From: Papaver somniferum
Taxonomy: Eukaryota > Streptophyta > Magnoliopsida > Ranunculales > Papaveraceae
Assembly (NCBI RefSeq): GCF_003573695.1
Contig: NC_039364.1
Span: forward strand, 229,068,784 to 229,132,783
Reading direction: 5' to 3'
Length of the DNA stretch: 64,000 nt
The position numbers and the translations under genes are program-made. Position 1 is the stretch's first letter; the number at the start of each line of letters is the position of its first letter. Below the pieces are notes generated by a model. It was given only the letters and a program-made list of their open reading frames with translations, made no database searches and was not told the DNA's origin. This document shows, piece by piece, positions 12,387-24,444 of the stretch.

Positions 12387-14181
12387 GTTTAAACTCTTGT
12401 TCAAGGAAAATACACATCAATTTTTTTATTTTCAATGATTGTATTAAGTCTATTATGAATAAAACTATTATGAATAAAATTATTTGATTTATAATTTTTT
12501 TTTGTGATGGTTTTTGATTTACATAGCCTGTGCTTGAATGCTTTATTATTGCTATGGATGTTTATGGGATGTTTGATTTCGGTTTTATTACCTTGATATT
12601 CGATCTCATAATGTTGTGAACCCTTATGGTTTGAGTGACCTTTTGATTTCGCAGGATTAGGTTCTAGCCCATGTTGGTAGGCATTATCAAAGGATCATGA
12701 GGGGTTCTGGAAGAAACAATATGTGAAAAGTCACAATATGTTGAATCGGTTTGGTTTAGCATAAAAGCATATGTGTTTCGACGGTTTTCAACTTTTGCTT
12801 GCAATTGTTAAAACCGGTTTTTAACCCTTCTCTGGTAAAGGTTGGTTGTTGTTATTCTTTTGTTTTGCATAAGGATGACAACATAATGATATTTCGATAT
12901 CAATTCTCCCTGGAAGAAGATGCAAACATATTGGAGAAGTGGATGTGAAATTTGAGGTAACAATGTTGTTAGTTAATTGTTTTCTTGTTTAAGAAAACCC
13001 TGATTTTTATTTCATATATATTTCGCTCTTGCTTAACAAAATTTCGGTACAATTGATGTTTTATTCCATGATATGTGTATGGATGTGTGTGTGATTCAAT
13101 TGGTTCTGGTTAAGAAAAACTATTGTTATCTTGCTTTATTGTGTGGTATCAATTGTTTAGGCTTACAAAATTTCGGTGCAATTGCGGTGTTTTAATGCTT
13201 ATGTTGATTCAATTGCTTCCGGTTGAGGTGAATAATTATGCAAGTTGATTTATTTTGGTTTGTACGAATTATTTATGGCTTAACGAAAGAAAAGGTTAAC
13301 GTGATGGATTGTTTATTCCAATTCGATTCCGGATAAGAGAAGCTAAGTTTATCTTAGTTAAATTTATCAAAATGGAGGTTTCAGTTATTCAAGTCTAATC
13401 AAATGCCTTAACAAGAAATGCTAGTTAACTAACCTAGTACTTGTCTTTTGTAAAATTTTAAAGGTCTAAGTTATATGGATAATTAGAACCTGATGAGAAA
13501 AATAGAGTTATCTTCATTTTGGTCTTATCGAATGAAGCGGTTCTATTTGTACAATCGGTTTAGCAAAAAGGGACTAAGGCGCTTAGTTTATTTTTGGTTT
13601 GCTAACCTAAATTGGGAAAATTGCTTCGGGAAATTATTTCCTTGATAACATATAAAAAACAAATTACTTTTTAGTTTCGGTTTTGATATTGGTTATCAAA
13701 AATGGTGTATGGAACCCTCGTGCTTAACTTGCAAGTCTATTTTGAGATTTGTAAGATTCTTTCCGTGTTGTCCTTTATTTTTTCGTTTCTTTGTCATTTT
13801 GTGACAAATAGGGGGAGAAATATATGGATTAAACAAGTGATACTGGTATTGGTTTTATATTGATTGGTATCACTAAGGAAAACAACAATTGTGCTTAAAC
13901 GTTTATCTAACGAAAGAGTGAAAGCATAGACTAAGGGGGAGTAGCATATAATTTAATTCGTATAACAAAGACGTGCGGATTGATGAAATCTACCTATCTC
14001 ACCTTTAGGGGGAGTATTATCTTTGTTATTATAATGTCAACAACGACATTTAAGGATTGAATGAATGCAGGTTATTGTGCTGTTGAATTCGGGAATCAAG
14101 CGTATGTGTAATGAATTCTTGTAATTTGTTTATCCATATGATTGTAAGAGTTTTGTCACTAAAATTGACAAAGTGGGAGAT
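12387..14181 (+). mobile_element. 3' non-coding internal region with multiple polypurine tracts
   Basis: No frame of note occurs in these 1.8 kb. It contains GGGGGAG-type purine tracts at about 13811, 13934 and 14008 and a degenerate last one (AAGTGGGAGATTG) at 14171, just before the LTR. That copies the layout at 3588-4253. No pol domain lies between gag and LTR, so the element could not move by itself. Confidence 0.7.
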
Positions 14182-15521
14182 TGTTAGAGCATAGCTCGGT
14201 TGAACCCACCAAGCGTTGGTATGTCAAGTTTGGTTGTCATATTTTAGCAAATCAAAACTCATTTAAGAGTCACTTGATTATGTACTAGAGTCAACTTTGT
14301 ATAGGTTAGCCTGAAAGTATTAGGATATGAGACATTACAAGTATTGCGAAGACTTGAAGAAGTGAAGAAGTAAGAAGCTACAAAGACAACATCATCCTTC
14401 CACTTGAGGTTAGTGATATTTGACTTGAAATGTTTCATTCCCTAACGTATCTTTCAAGTCGTGCACATTGAAAATGAAACTGCGAAGCATGAACACTCTA
14501 GATAGACATAGTATTAAGGAATACAATATGAAGTTTATTGCTTAACCATTAAACTTTGTAGATAAGACATTGACATAATCGTTTAAATGCTATTGTGATT
14601 ATGTATGGGTATGAGGTAAGGCTTCACAAGGTACGGTATGGTCCAGTACTCTTATGGAACCGGTCCTTGTACCTGGTGTTGACCGGTACCTCATTTTGAG
14701 GACCTGTACTTGTACCTATAAGAACGGTCCGGTTCCAGACTGGTACCGGTTTTTTACCTGAATTTTCAGACACAAAAAAAGGCTAACAACAAACTCAAAA
14801 TACAAAAATTGACTGTTCAAAGTTCAACATTACAACTTAAGTTCAAAATAAACAAATGTTTAAAACAACATTACATACTTCAGTTCAAAGTTCAACATTA
14901 CAAAATAGTAAAAACAACACTTCCGTAAGTCTGCAACAAGAAATGAAAGGCAACAAAAAATGATGGGGGACTTCTCAAACAATGGTATTGGATGCACAGC
15001 CTGCACTTGCAATCCTAGGCCACAAATATGCATATTCATCTCCAATAAGGCTAGTGATAGCACAACCTCAACCTGTGTGTATTACAACCACAAATAGCAA
15101 GCAAATACATAAGAATTTTTCTGAATGTATACATTGGGCCAAATCAGATTTTTTCAAATAAATAAAAGCAACCACAAATCTGCAGATTTTCCTATCTTCT
15201 CAAACAATGGGCCAAGTCAGATTTTTTCAACAAATAGCAAGCAACCACAAAACAGTTCCAAGTTTGCACAAACGTGTATCCATGGAAAAGATAAAGAAAG
15301 TTACCAACCTTCCATTTCTTATCAAGGAATGAACTTCAAGCTTTTAGGAGAGCTTCAATTATGACTGCAACAAGCAAAAAAGAAGATAAACAACAAAGTA
15401 AGAAAGTAAGTACCAATACAAGAAAAGTAAGTACTATTAAAAAAACAAAAAGAACAAAAACTTAAGTAAAGTACCTTCCGTATCTTCACCATCATCATCA
15501 GGTACATAATCACATAGAAGA

Positions 15522-15935
15522 TCAAGAGCAATGGGTTTTTGTAAAAAGCTTTGTGTACAGAGCAATAAGTTTACAATTCTGACCTAGTTTTGGAGGTGGC
15601 ATCAATAGAGATTGTTGTCCCTTATCTTTCTTCTTGTTGGGATTACTTGCACATCTATTCAAATGCTTCCTTAATCCAGAAGTGCCATTTACGTTATTGT
15701 GAGCAGCATATGTTCCCTTGCAGTGATGACATCGAGCATTAGTTTTACTAATCCTTGTCATTTCCAACCAAACACTAGATCTCACTTTGCCCTGCTTCGC
15801 TTTGCCATCACCAACTTCAGCCGCTTCAGGTGTACTTGTTGGAGTTGCAGTTTCATCTTCAATTGGTGTGAGATGCATCTTGAGAGGAAGATACAACTTA
15901 TGTTTGTTGAGTTGTACTTGTAGTTGGAGTTGCAT
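15522..15935 (-). pseudogene. BED zinc-finger remnant of a hAT transposase
   Basis: The minus frame of 137 codons contains a BED-type finger. SSVWLEMTRI comes before CHHCKGTYAAHNNVNGTSG, and RKHLNRC closes the CX2C...HX4C metal site (about residues 55-95). BED fingers form the DNA-binding N-terminus of hAT transposases and bind subterminal repeats. After a KKKDKGQQSLLMPPP segment, as in hAT proteins, the frame ends instead of continuing into the RNase-H-like catalytic domain, so the gene is cut down to its N-terminus. The true start may be an upstream ATG near 15943 in another frame. A DNA-binding-only product could in principle compete with intact transposase; that is inference. Confidence 0.75.
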
Positions 15936-16717
15936 TTGATGTGGTCATCTAACAAACATTAAACAGAAACACAATGTTAGACTGAGATAACATTAAACAT
16001 AAACACAATGATTAATTTCAAACAAAGCACACAAATGAAGATTCCTACATGATTCATAGAAAACCATAAATTCTTCTTGTTTAACATAGGAACTAAAACC
16101 AAGTAGAGAAATTCCAAGTAGCAAGACTTGAAACAATGTGAGTGAAAGAAAACAAACTAATGTGTAAATTACTATGTTATCATGAACTTTAAGAACATCT
16201 AATCAGACCTAAAACAATGGTAGAGACAATCAAATTACCAAAAGATAAAGCAGGCAAAGCCTGCACCATTCATTCACTGCACAATGCTCACAAAGTAAAG
16301 ACAAAACAAGCAGCGTCACTCTGAGAAACAAGAACCACAACACTAAAGAAACGACACTGTGAAACCATTATAATGAGACAGATACATATTGTAAAGAAGA
16401 AAATAACAAGAAACAAAGATGATGATTTGTTTTTCGTTAATTTTTGTATACAGAGTATAGGGATAGATAGAAAATTACATATCTCTGTTGCAAATATCAA
16501 AAGATAAAAACATCCCACAACCCTAGCAGACTCAGAACCCCTAAAACAATTAGAACTTTAAAGAAGAACCAACACTAAGCTAAATAATAAAGTATCCAAA
16601 ATGGTGGAGAATGAAAAACCAATCCCACTTTCATTTTTGTTAATCTCTGATGCACTAGCTATCTACTAATAACTTACTTTGTTTTTTCTCGGCATGACTG
16701 TAAATAAAACCTCTAGA

Positions 16718-16960
16718 CTAGAGCCAAAGAGCACCAACTTCTTTAAGTTTAGGAACAAGAGTACCATTAATATGAGAAGCCATAACTCTATCCATAGCAC
16801 CAATAAGTTTACCACCAATAAAAACAACAGGAACAGCAGAAGAAGTGCCTAGTAAACTCAATATCTTTACATGTTCTTGGATCTTCATCTAGTTCATAAA
16901 CAGTTGGATTCACACCCATTCCATAGAATAATCTCTTAATAGCATGACACATACAACAAT
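16718..16960 (-). pseudogene. CC-type (class III) glutaredoxin fragment, frameshifted
   Basis: CC-type glutaredoxins (ROXY group) are land-plant proteins that interact with TGA transcription factors. The minus strand shows the active site CCMC, then HAIKRLF and [13 protein letters not shown], in one frame. After a small indel near 16850 a second frame continues with [19 protein letters not shown] and ends GALWL plus stop (TAG at 16720-16718). The ALWL C-terminus is the TGA-contact motif of this class. The part before the active site is missing and the frame is broken, so this is a 5'-truncated pseudogene. It lies wholly inside the hAT element, in the same orientation as the BED remnant, which implies capture by the transposon. 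It overlaps no long open frame, so ORF calling alone would miss it. Confidence 0.88.
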
Positions 16961-19900
16961 GAAAGAACCAATCTAAATAAACTCACAACAATGGAACATG
17001 CTAATAAGTTCAGATTAACAATGAAACATTTTAACAGTAACAGATTAACAAAATATAAAACAAACTCACAACAATGAAAGAACCAATCTAAATCAATGAG
17101 TTCAGATTAACTTATAAGTTCATCTTTTCAGATATACCTTTATTGAGTACTAGTTAGAAGACCAGATCATGAGCTTCTGCTTCCAAAACCCACCCAATGG
17201 TTGATTTCTGTCAAACAAACACAAAACTAAGATTTAGCAAAACATCAAAATTTATCAAAAACCAAAACCCATTTTAAAATAAACACATAAATCAAAGAAC
17301 ATATACCCATTTCTGGACTAAACTTTATAGCAGAAATCAATGAAACCCCTAAATCAATCTATTAAGATTATTAAATTTAAAACCCTAACCATGAAAACCC
17401 TAAATTAATCTACAATCAAAACCTAAATCTATCAAGAAGGAGAAGAATAATTATTAATTACCGATGGTCTTTACCTAGAATGGAAGAAGTGATCGAACTC
17501 AGAATAGATATGGAGATGGTGATCAAAAGAGAACATAGAAGAGAAAAAAAGAGTGTCGCTGCTCTCCAAAGAAAAAAAGAAGAAGTAAAATGACGACTGG
17601 TTCATGATAGTCTTTACCTAGAATGGACGACCGAGATTAAAAACAAATCAAGATCTCAACGACTCTTATCAACCGGTTCTTGTGGTCCGGTACAGGCCGG
17701 TCCTCCCCTAGAACCGATCCATGTACCTGGTCCTATCCCGATTCTCAAATTCTGTCCCGGTCCCTGTACCGCCTAAACCGGTTTCGTTTCGGTACAACCG
17801 ATTCCAGACCGGTACAGGTGACCGGTTCTTGTGCAGCCTTAGTATGAGGTGAGCATTTCATCCTAGGAAACAAAGGCCTTACTTTTGTATTGGTATGACT
17901 TTTATTAGTGAATTCGATCTTAAGTAATCACCTGAGATGGTATGATAGATTGTGTGATTTTGTGTATGACCGAATCTGGGTAAAGGGGAACCGATCCTAG
18001 TAAGAGGTACAACCCATCACAAAAGGGAATCAATCATTGTATGAGGTGCAGTAAGTTTTTAGCAGAAAGGGGAACCGATCCTATGGACATGTGCAACACG
18101 TTTTTAGGCAAAGGGGAACCGATCCTATGAACATGTGAAACACATATAAGTTAGATACCATATATATGTGGGGAACCGATCCTAGTACCTAGTCAACCGA
18201 ATTTTGGAAAACTAGTGTGACTATGCACAATACTCACATGGAGGTAGAACCGAAACTTGTTTTGGTAGAACTGTTAAACCCATGATTTGTGATTGAGTGC
18301 TCTTGATCAATCACATAGTTCTTGAAAGTCATATGAACCAATTCTAAACTTGTTTGGAAGTGTGGAAAATCGGTTTCAAGGTTGTAAGTATGAAAAATGA
18401 CTTACAAAGTAAGGATGTCGATATACTTTGAACACGTACAGTAATGTTTATCTTTTATTGTTCAAAGTTATTCCTTAATAGCTACAGGAAGAAAATCCCA
18501 GGACCGAAATATAAATAAGTTAAAAATATTTTAATTAAGGTTGTTAATTTTATTTTAGGAAAATGAGAATTAGTAATGTGCATTTACCAGTTGAGATTTT
18601 CCAAAGAGATTTTCGGTCATTATTTCGGACAGAGCATTTCCAGGAATTTTGGAAACCGAATGTGGAATACATTGAATATCTTTGAGAATATTTTCGGTTT
18701 TGGAAATTCCTTGGTGTCCAAACTTCCTTGTCTATAAATACTTGAAGTTTGCATTTCTAGCAAACTAATCCTTCGTGACAGCAAACTTCTTCGGTTGTGT
18801 TGTTACTGGTGTAGCCGCCTATTCGGAGAGGAGAGTAACCTAATTAGGCGAAATCTCTTACGGCCGCTCAGTTTAAAGTCTTCTTTGTGATTGAAAAGCT
18901 TTACGAGTACCGTTGGTGGGAAACTAGATGATTGCGGTTTATCTTGTGTTTTCGATTGATTTGATTGACTAACGGTGGTTGAACTTTGATTGCACCTTGT
19001 TTGTTTATGCTTGAGAATCTTCTCTTCTGATATAAGATTCACTCAAACTAGATCGAAGTTTCGACAGGGATCTTTAGACTGTTGTTAGTGCTAAAGACGA
19101 TCTTGTGATAACCATTGTTAACAGACTCCGTTCTGTGCGTGATTGATCAAAAGAGATTCAAGTTGTTGTGTGCAGGTGTTTATTGAAGATCTAAGAAGAT
19201 TTGAATACAAAGAAGATATTGAAGATTTCTGATTTGGGGTTCATAATCTTTGGTGTGCACAATACTTGTTTCGGTATAAGAGGATCCAACTATAATCGGT
19301 TTATCCTTGTGGTAGATTGGATTGATTAGTTGTATAGATCGGCATCAATACAATTCTTTGTGATTAAAAGTATTGATTGCAAAATCTTAACAATTACTTC
19401 GGTAGTTGAACATAAGATAGATCTAAGGACCTGACGAAGGAGTTGATGTTAAGATAAACAGAAGAGCCTTTGTCCGACTCATATCACTTGGTTGAAGAGA
19501 GTTGATACCAAACAGATTTGTTGTTCCTTTACTGTTTGGAATACGAACCAAAGGAATTGTTCAAAGTACGTGACTTATTCATAAGTTGGAGGCATGAGAA
19601 TACAGACGGAACTAGGTGAACTATAGGTTTAGTTGCTTGGTCTCAACTTACGAAGTTGGTTTAATTTTGTGTAGAGGCTTAATCCTGAGAGTATTCAACT
19701 CTGGACAAGGTCCCGGGGTTTTTCTGCGTTTGCGGTTTCCTCGTTAACAAAATCTTGTTGTGTCATTTAATTTATATTTCCGCACTATAATTGTTTTATT
19801 ATGATTAAAGTAAATCACACAAACGTTAATTCCTATTTACTTGATAAGCAATCCTATTGTGTTTGGTTAAGTCCGAACCTTTTTATCAAGTAAAAATACT

Positions 19901-20066
19901 TCGTTGTTGTATTGTCTCGATCTCGTATCCATAGACGATCACATGAAGTGTGAACCGATTAGTTGCATTGTCTCGACTCAGTCCATAGAAAATCACTTTT
20001 GGAGAAAGGAATTATATGTAGGAAAAGTTTTAACTTGAGGTATATTTGGGTACCCTCGCCTTTTCA

Positions 20067-20928
20067 ACATTGAATACATTAAAATGCCGTAATCATTCCG
20101 CAAAGAAGATTTTCTTGTAAACAACAAAAAAAGTATACTGAAAAAAAAACTAACCCAAAATAATACAAAATCACAAAGCCAATAAAACCGTTACTTGCCC
20201 CCATCTCAAGCTATATACAGATGCGGTAGAGCCAATCTTGTTACCAAGAGGCTAGATGGGCAGGAAACTGCTGACGCACCATCTCAGGTTGATCTTGTAA
20301 TATGTATCAGAGGTATAATCATAGTAATGATGATACACATGGTTAATTGTCTTTCTTGACTCCTCTTTCTTATGATTAAGGGGTGAAATTTTCCGATATT
20401 TGGGACTTGCAACAAACTCAATAGAAATCTTTTTATTGATTTTACATGAGTTGTTCAAACGGTTAGACTGCACTTCATAAATACATGACTTGACAGAATC
20501 ACAACTAATAACAGGACAACCTTTTTCCTTAATTGAATTGAGTTGCTCGAAGAACTTAAACATATCTTCAAAAGCGGTAAATAGATCTTTGTCGGTAGAT
20601 CCATCATGATAGTATTCCTCGAATAGACTGAGTAATAATATAATGAGATTCTATAACATTGAGCTTTTGTTCACACATTTCTTGCAACGACTTTTCTTAG
20701 CAGAGCCTTTTCCTTTTCCTTTGGGTTGTTTCATCAGCTAAGATTTTTTTCTTAGTTGGATCGAGATTATCTTGAGAGACCAGAGGTCTTGAGGAGAATA
20801 AACTCTGAACAACCTTTAAGGATTTTTAGCGTCCGTCACAGATGCACATAACAAGTTTCCCAAAGTTATTTCCCATTAGAACAAACTTTAGGATCAAACA
20901 AACATAAACTTATTAGATTATCGTGTTT
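20067..20928 (-). mobile_element. 5' internal fragment of a minus-strand Copia-like element
   Basis: It lies downstream (minus strand) of the primer site at 20929-20944. A minus frame of 103 codons (20563-20252) has no recognised domain. A short upstream stretch rich in lysine and glycine (about 20730-20680) resembles the basic start of a gag-like product but soon stops. The fragment ends abruptly at 20067, where the plus-strand LTR ends. Confidence 0.5.
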
Positions 20929-20944
20929 GCCTGCTCTGATTCCA
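20929..20944 (-). other. Primer-binding site, minus-strand element
   Basis: The minus strand reads TGGAATCAGAGCAGGC, one change from the initiator-Met-tRNA-type site seen at 559-574, and lies two bases from the LTR end. Confidence 0.75.
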
Positions 20945-20946
20945 AT

Positions 20947-23464
20947 TGAAAAAACGAGGGTATAACAACCACCCCTAATAATTCGTTCGGAAATCTATAT
21001 GGACTAAACTCCAATTTAATTCCGAGAGCACCAACTTAAAAGCGAGACTCAATCAAGAATTATAACAAAGAGTTTTTATCTCTTTCTCAATACAATCAGC
21101 AAATCAAACATATAGAAATCTGCGAGCCTGATTGATACGAGACATAACTTGGACCGTACCAAAGACCAATGCCCAAGTTTCAATCAAGTTCTGTCCAACA
21201 AACAAGGTAGAATTTATCAAATGATTGAACTACGCAACCTGTGGTATTTCAATTATATAAAAGTATAATGCGGAAAATAAATAACACAGATACCAGAAAT
21301 TTTGTTAATGAGAAAACCGCAGACGCAGAAAAACCCCGGTACCTAGTACAGATTGAACACCACACTGTGTTAAGCCGCTACAGACTCTATCCTACTACAA
21401 GTTAACTTCGGACTGGAATGTAGTTGAGCCTTAACCAAGTCTCACACCGATCAAGGTACAGTTGTGTTCCTTACGCCTCTAGAACCGCGCCAGATTCTGC
21501 GCACTTGATTCCCTTAGCTGATGTCACCCACAACTAAGACTTTCTACGACCCAAAGTCGAAGATTATAAACAAATCTGTCTCCCATAGATATGGATATCC
21601 TTTATTCTGTTTTTATTCCGTGTTTTTTTACAAAGATCAAGGTGAACAGGAACCAACTAATAATCAGGTCTTATACTCCCGAAGAGCAGCCTAGAAATAT
21701 CAGTCACCTCACAATAACCCAACTGATTAACATGAAAAGTTATTGCGGAATCACAAGAGTCTGAGACGAAGAACTGTTGTGATTACTTTTTATATCTTAC
21801 ATATTAGAGATAAATCTCGATTAAATCTTAGATAAGATAAAACTCAATAGGATAGAACAAGTAAGATCAGAATACGCAACTAAAGAGAAAATAGTTGGAT
21901 CTGGCTTCACGAATCCCAAATGAAGTCTTCAAGTCGTTAACCTAATAATGGTTTTGGAAAAACCTAGGTTAAAGGAAAATCGATTCAAGTTTGTAACTAG
22001 GACACAAGAAAGTGTCGAGATTAGGTTTTCCAGTTGCTAAAGTTCTCCCTTATATAGTCTTTCAAATCAGGGTTGCCTATAATCAAAGCTAAGATAGCTT
22101 AGTAAAAAAGTATTCAATATTTACCGTTAGATGAACTCCTGATTCAAGATTCAAGCTAAGTCTGCTTAGAAATTAAGCAATCAATCTCCATCATTAGATG
22201 ATCTTAGCTTGCTACACGCAAATGAAATATACTTATATTTAGATATGGGTTACCGTTCCTAAACGTGTATATTGAGTTGGCTCAATAACAGTTAACCGAA
22301 GTTAGCCATATGAACACTTTTATCTTATCCGTATTCATCCAACACTTCTAGATCAAGTATGAAGATCAATAAATCATGATAAATAATCAAATAAATTTAA
22401 TTGTGTTTCAAATATGGTTGTTCAACTGTTCATTATCTCATAGAAATATATATGAAAAATTGAATCGAAATCGGTTTGATTCGTAATCGTACGAAGTACT
22501 TATACAAGAATCAATTCATGAACATTAAGCCACGGTTTGCAAAGATTGCATTCCTTAAATCATAAATGTTTTAGTTCATGAGTATGAGAATCATACATAA
22601 CCGATTATATAACTTCAACACTGTGTTCACAAACTTGGTACACGAACAGCAGCTCCGGACCTTGGCCTAGTCAAGCCGTTCGCAAACCCGGTTCGCGAAC
22701 ATCTGTTCGGACCCAACTCAGGTAAACCCGTTCGCATACTAGGTACGTAAATAAGAGTTCCAGACCTAAATCATAACAATACAGCTCCCGTGTTGTATCC
22801 ATACATGGGTAATTGTTCTAAACTCTCATTTCAATCATTGAAACATCCCTGGAAGATGACATTGGTAATCTCATACATACCATTAGCTTCAATTAATTTT
22901 CAAGTGATTGGTTAATCAATACGAAACTTCCAATGCTAACATCAAATGACTGTCTCACACAAATCATATAAGATGTCCAAGGTAATTTTCACATGATCAT
23001 CTTTTGACTTAATATTTAGTTTCCAACAAATAGATTGTTTCCAACTAAACTCGTCAAGAATACGATGAACATAGCTAAAGCGAAAGGCTTCCAACATATA
23101 TTTCGAGAAATAGATAAGCGAGATAAACTCCACTAGAAATATCAGATGTGTGTAATGTAAAAGTCTAAATAGCTATACGACTTAGTCTCATTAGAAGATA
23201 AAATATAATATACTTCCGAGTGATAGATAAGTTTTAGTATCCACATACCTTTTGTTGATGAAGTTCATCCAAGCTCCTCAGTAGATCTTCTTCTTCAATT
23301 GATGACACCGTGAAGTCTAAAGCTCAACTACACATTATTCTATCCTAATCCAAGACATAGCTATAAGTAAACTACAAATCAAATATATAGTTTTGATCAA
23401 CTAAACTTGACAAACAAGCTTGAGATAGCAACACTTGCGAGTTCGACCAAGCAGTGCTCTAACA
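20947..23464 (-). repeat. 5' LTR of a minus-strand Sirevirus-like element
   Basis: The LTR is about 2.5 kb, starting TGTTAGAGCACTGCTTGG at 23464 (minus) and ending CA at 20947. It resembles 577-2994 along its length. Its variable block at about 22620-22800 holds TTCGCAAAC, TTCGCGAAC and TTCGCATAC repeats. The DNA beyond 23464 is a LINE, cut inside its reverse transcriptase. The minus frame 22942-23133 is not a gene. Confidence 0.8.
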
Positions 23465-23872
23465 AAAAGAGTGAGCAATTTTATGGACCACTATTATATT
23501 ATCAAAAATTTGACTAGAGGAAAATAAAGCAATTTCAAAAGGTGGGGTTATTCTTTCTAAGAAAGATTTTATTCTATTAGCTAGAAATTTTGATATCATT
23601 TTATAAACAATGTTACAAAGACCCATTGGCCTGAATTGATTGTGTTTTTTTGGTTGTTTTATTTTAGATATTAGGAAAATGTGGGTTCTATTTATTTTAG
23701 GGTGTATTTTCTTGTTTAAGAAGAAATTTTGAACGGTAGAAGTAACTTGAGAACAAACAATTTCCCAATTGTGTAAAAATAAACTAACTGGGAAACCATC
23801 GGGGTCATGAGACTTGTTAGGTTTCATATTTTTTAGAACTAAGAAAATTTCTTCTCTTGATGGAGTTGTCAA
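23465..23872 (-). pseudogene. LINE reverse transcriptase, N-terminal part
   Basis: The reverse transcriptase copies LINE RNA at the nicked target. This frame has KNMKPNKSHDPDGFPVSLF, the DGF box of the fingers. ISKIKQPKKHNQFRPMGLC and NIVYKMISKFLANRIK follow, matching the L1 pattern of an FRPI-SLCN-like box and then YKIISK-LA-RL. The frame ends at the LTR junction before the catalytic aspartates, so no enzyme can be made. Confidence 0.8.
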
Positions 23873-24444
23873 GATACTGGAATTTTTTAGAAGAGTTAAG
23901 ACTGAAGAATGTGTTTGAAGATCGGGTCATTTGTAGTCTGTTCAGTCAAGCTTTCAGTGAAGAGAGTTTAAAAATAGTTAGTAGAATTTTGCTAATCTTC
24001 ATTCTATTCTTAGTAACTATATTCTGTTTATTTAACATACTTCCTATGTTGTTCCATTTACGTATTTGTAAGGTGATTGTATAAAAATATTTTGTGATTC
24101 TCTCCCCTAATTCTATTATGTTATCTCAAGATTGTTGTTTTGTTATTGCTTCTCGAGTGTCATAGAGATGTTCTAGTTCCACTAGTTTCTCCCACGATCT
24201 TTTTTGTTGATACTCTGTATGCCTACTTTCTTTTATATGTTCAATTTCTTTTTAGAAGCCTGTCTTTTTTCTTATAGGGAATACCAAAGATATTCATTTT
24301 CTAGTCTAGTATGTTGATGCCTAAAGATTTCATATTCAGAACTAAACTTCGAGAAGAATCTTCCTTATTTGAATTTTTTCATGTTTCTTTTATTGTTTGA
24401 ATACATGAGATTTCTTTTAACCATGTATCACAAAATTTAAACAC

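Larger units (their letters stand above)
14617..17841. mobile_element. Non-autonomous hAT element with captured host sequence
   Basis: The ends are TAAGGCTTCACAAG and, on the other strand, TAAGGCTGCACAAG: a 14-bp terminal inverted repeat with one mismatch. Both sides carry the 8-bp duplication GTATGAGG (14609-14616 and 17842-17849), the hallmark target length of hAT transposons. Subterminal regions at both ends are rich in ACCGGT and GGTACC motifs, as expected for transposase-binding repeats. Inside are a BED-finger remnant (15522-15935) and a CC-type glutaredoxin fragment (16718-16960), both on the minus strand. The catalytic transposase and hAT dimerisation domain are not visible, so movement would need a helper. 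It sits inside a retrotransposon LTR and is therefore younger than that LTR. Confidence 0.85.
14182..20066 (+). repeat. 3' LTR, plus strand, split by a hAT insertion
   Basis: It starts TGTTAGAGCATAGCTCGG at 14182 and ends CTTTTCA at 20066. Removing the hAT element (14617-17841) and one duplicated target leaves about 2.65 kb, close to the other LTRs. A repeat block at 17984-18185 carries at least four copies of GGGGAACCGATCCTA at the LTR position where the other LTRs carry different short repeats. The five bases after the end are ACATT; the matching 5' target copy could not be found. The small minus frame 18803-19042 is not supported as a gene. Confidence 0.75.

Noticed and set aside
17380..17410. 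Telomere-like AAACCCTAA units
   Set aside because: Only isolated, imperfect units inside the hAT element; common in plant leader sequence.
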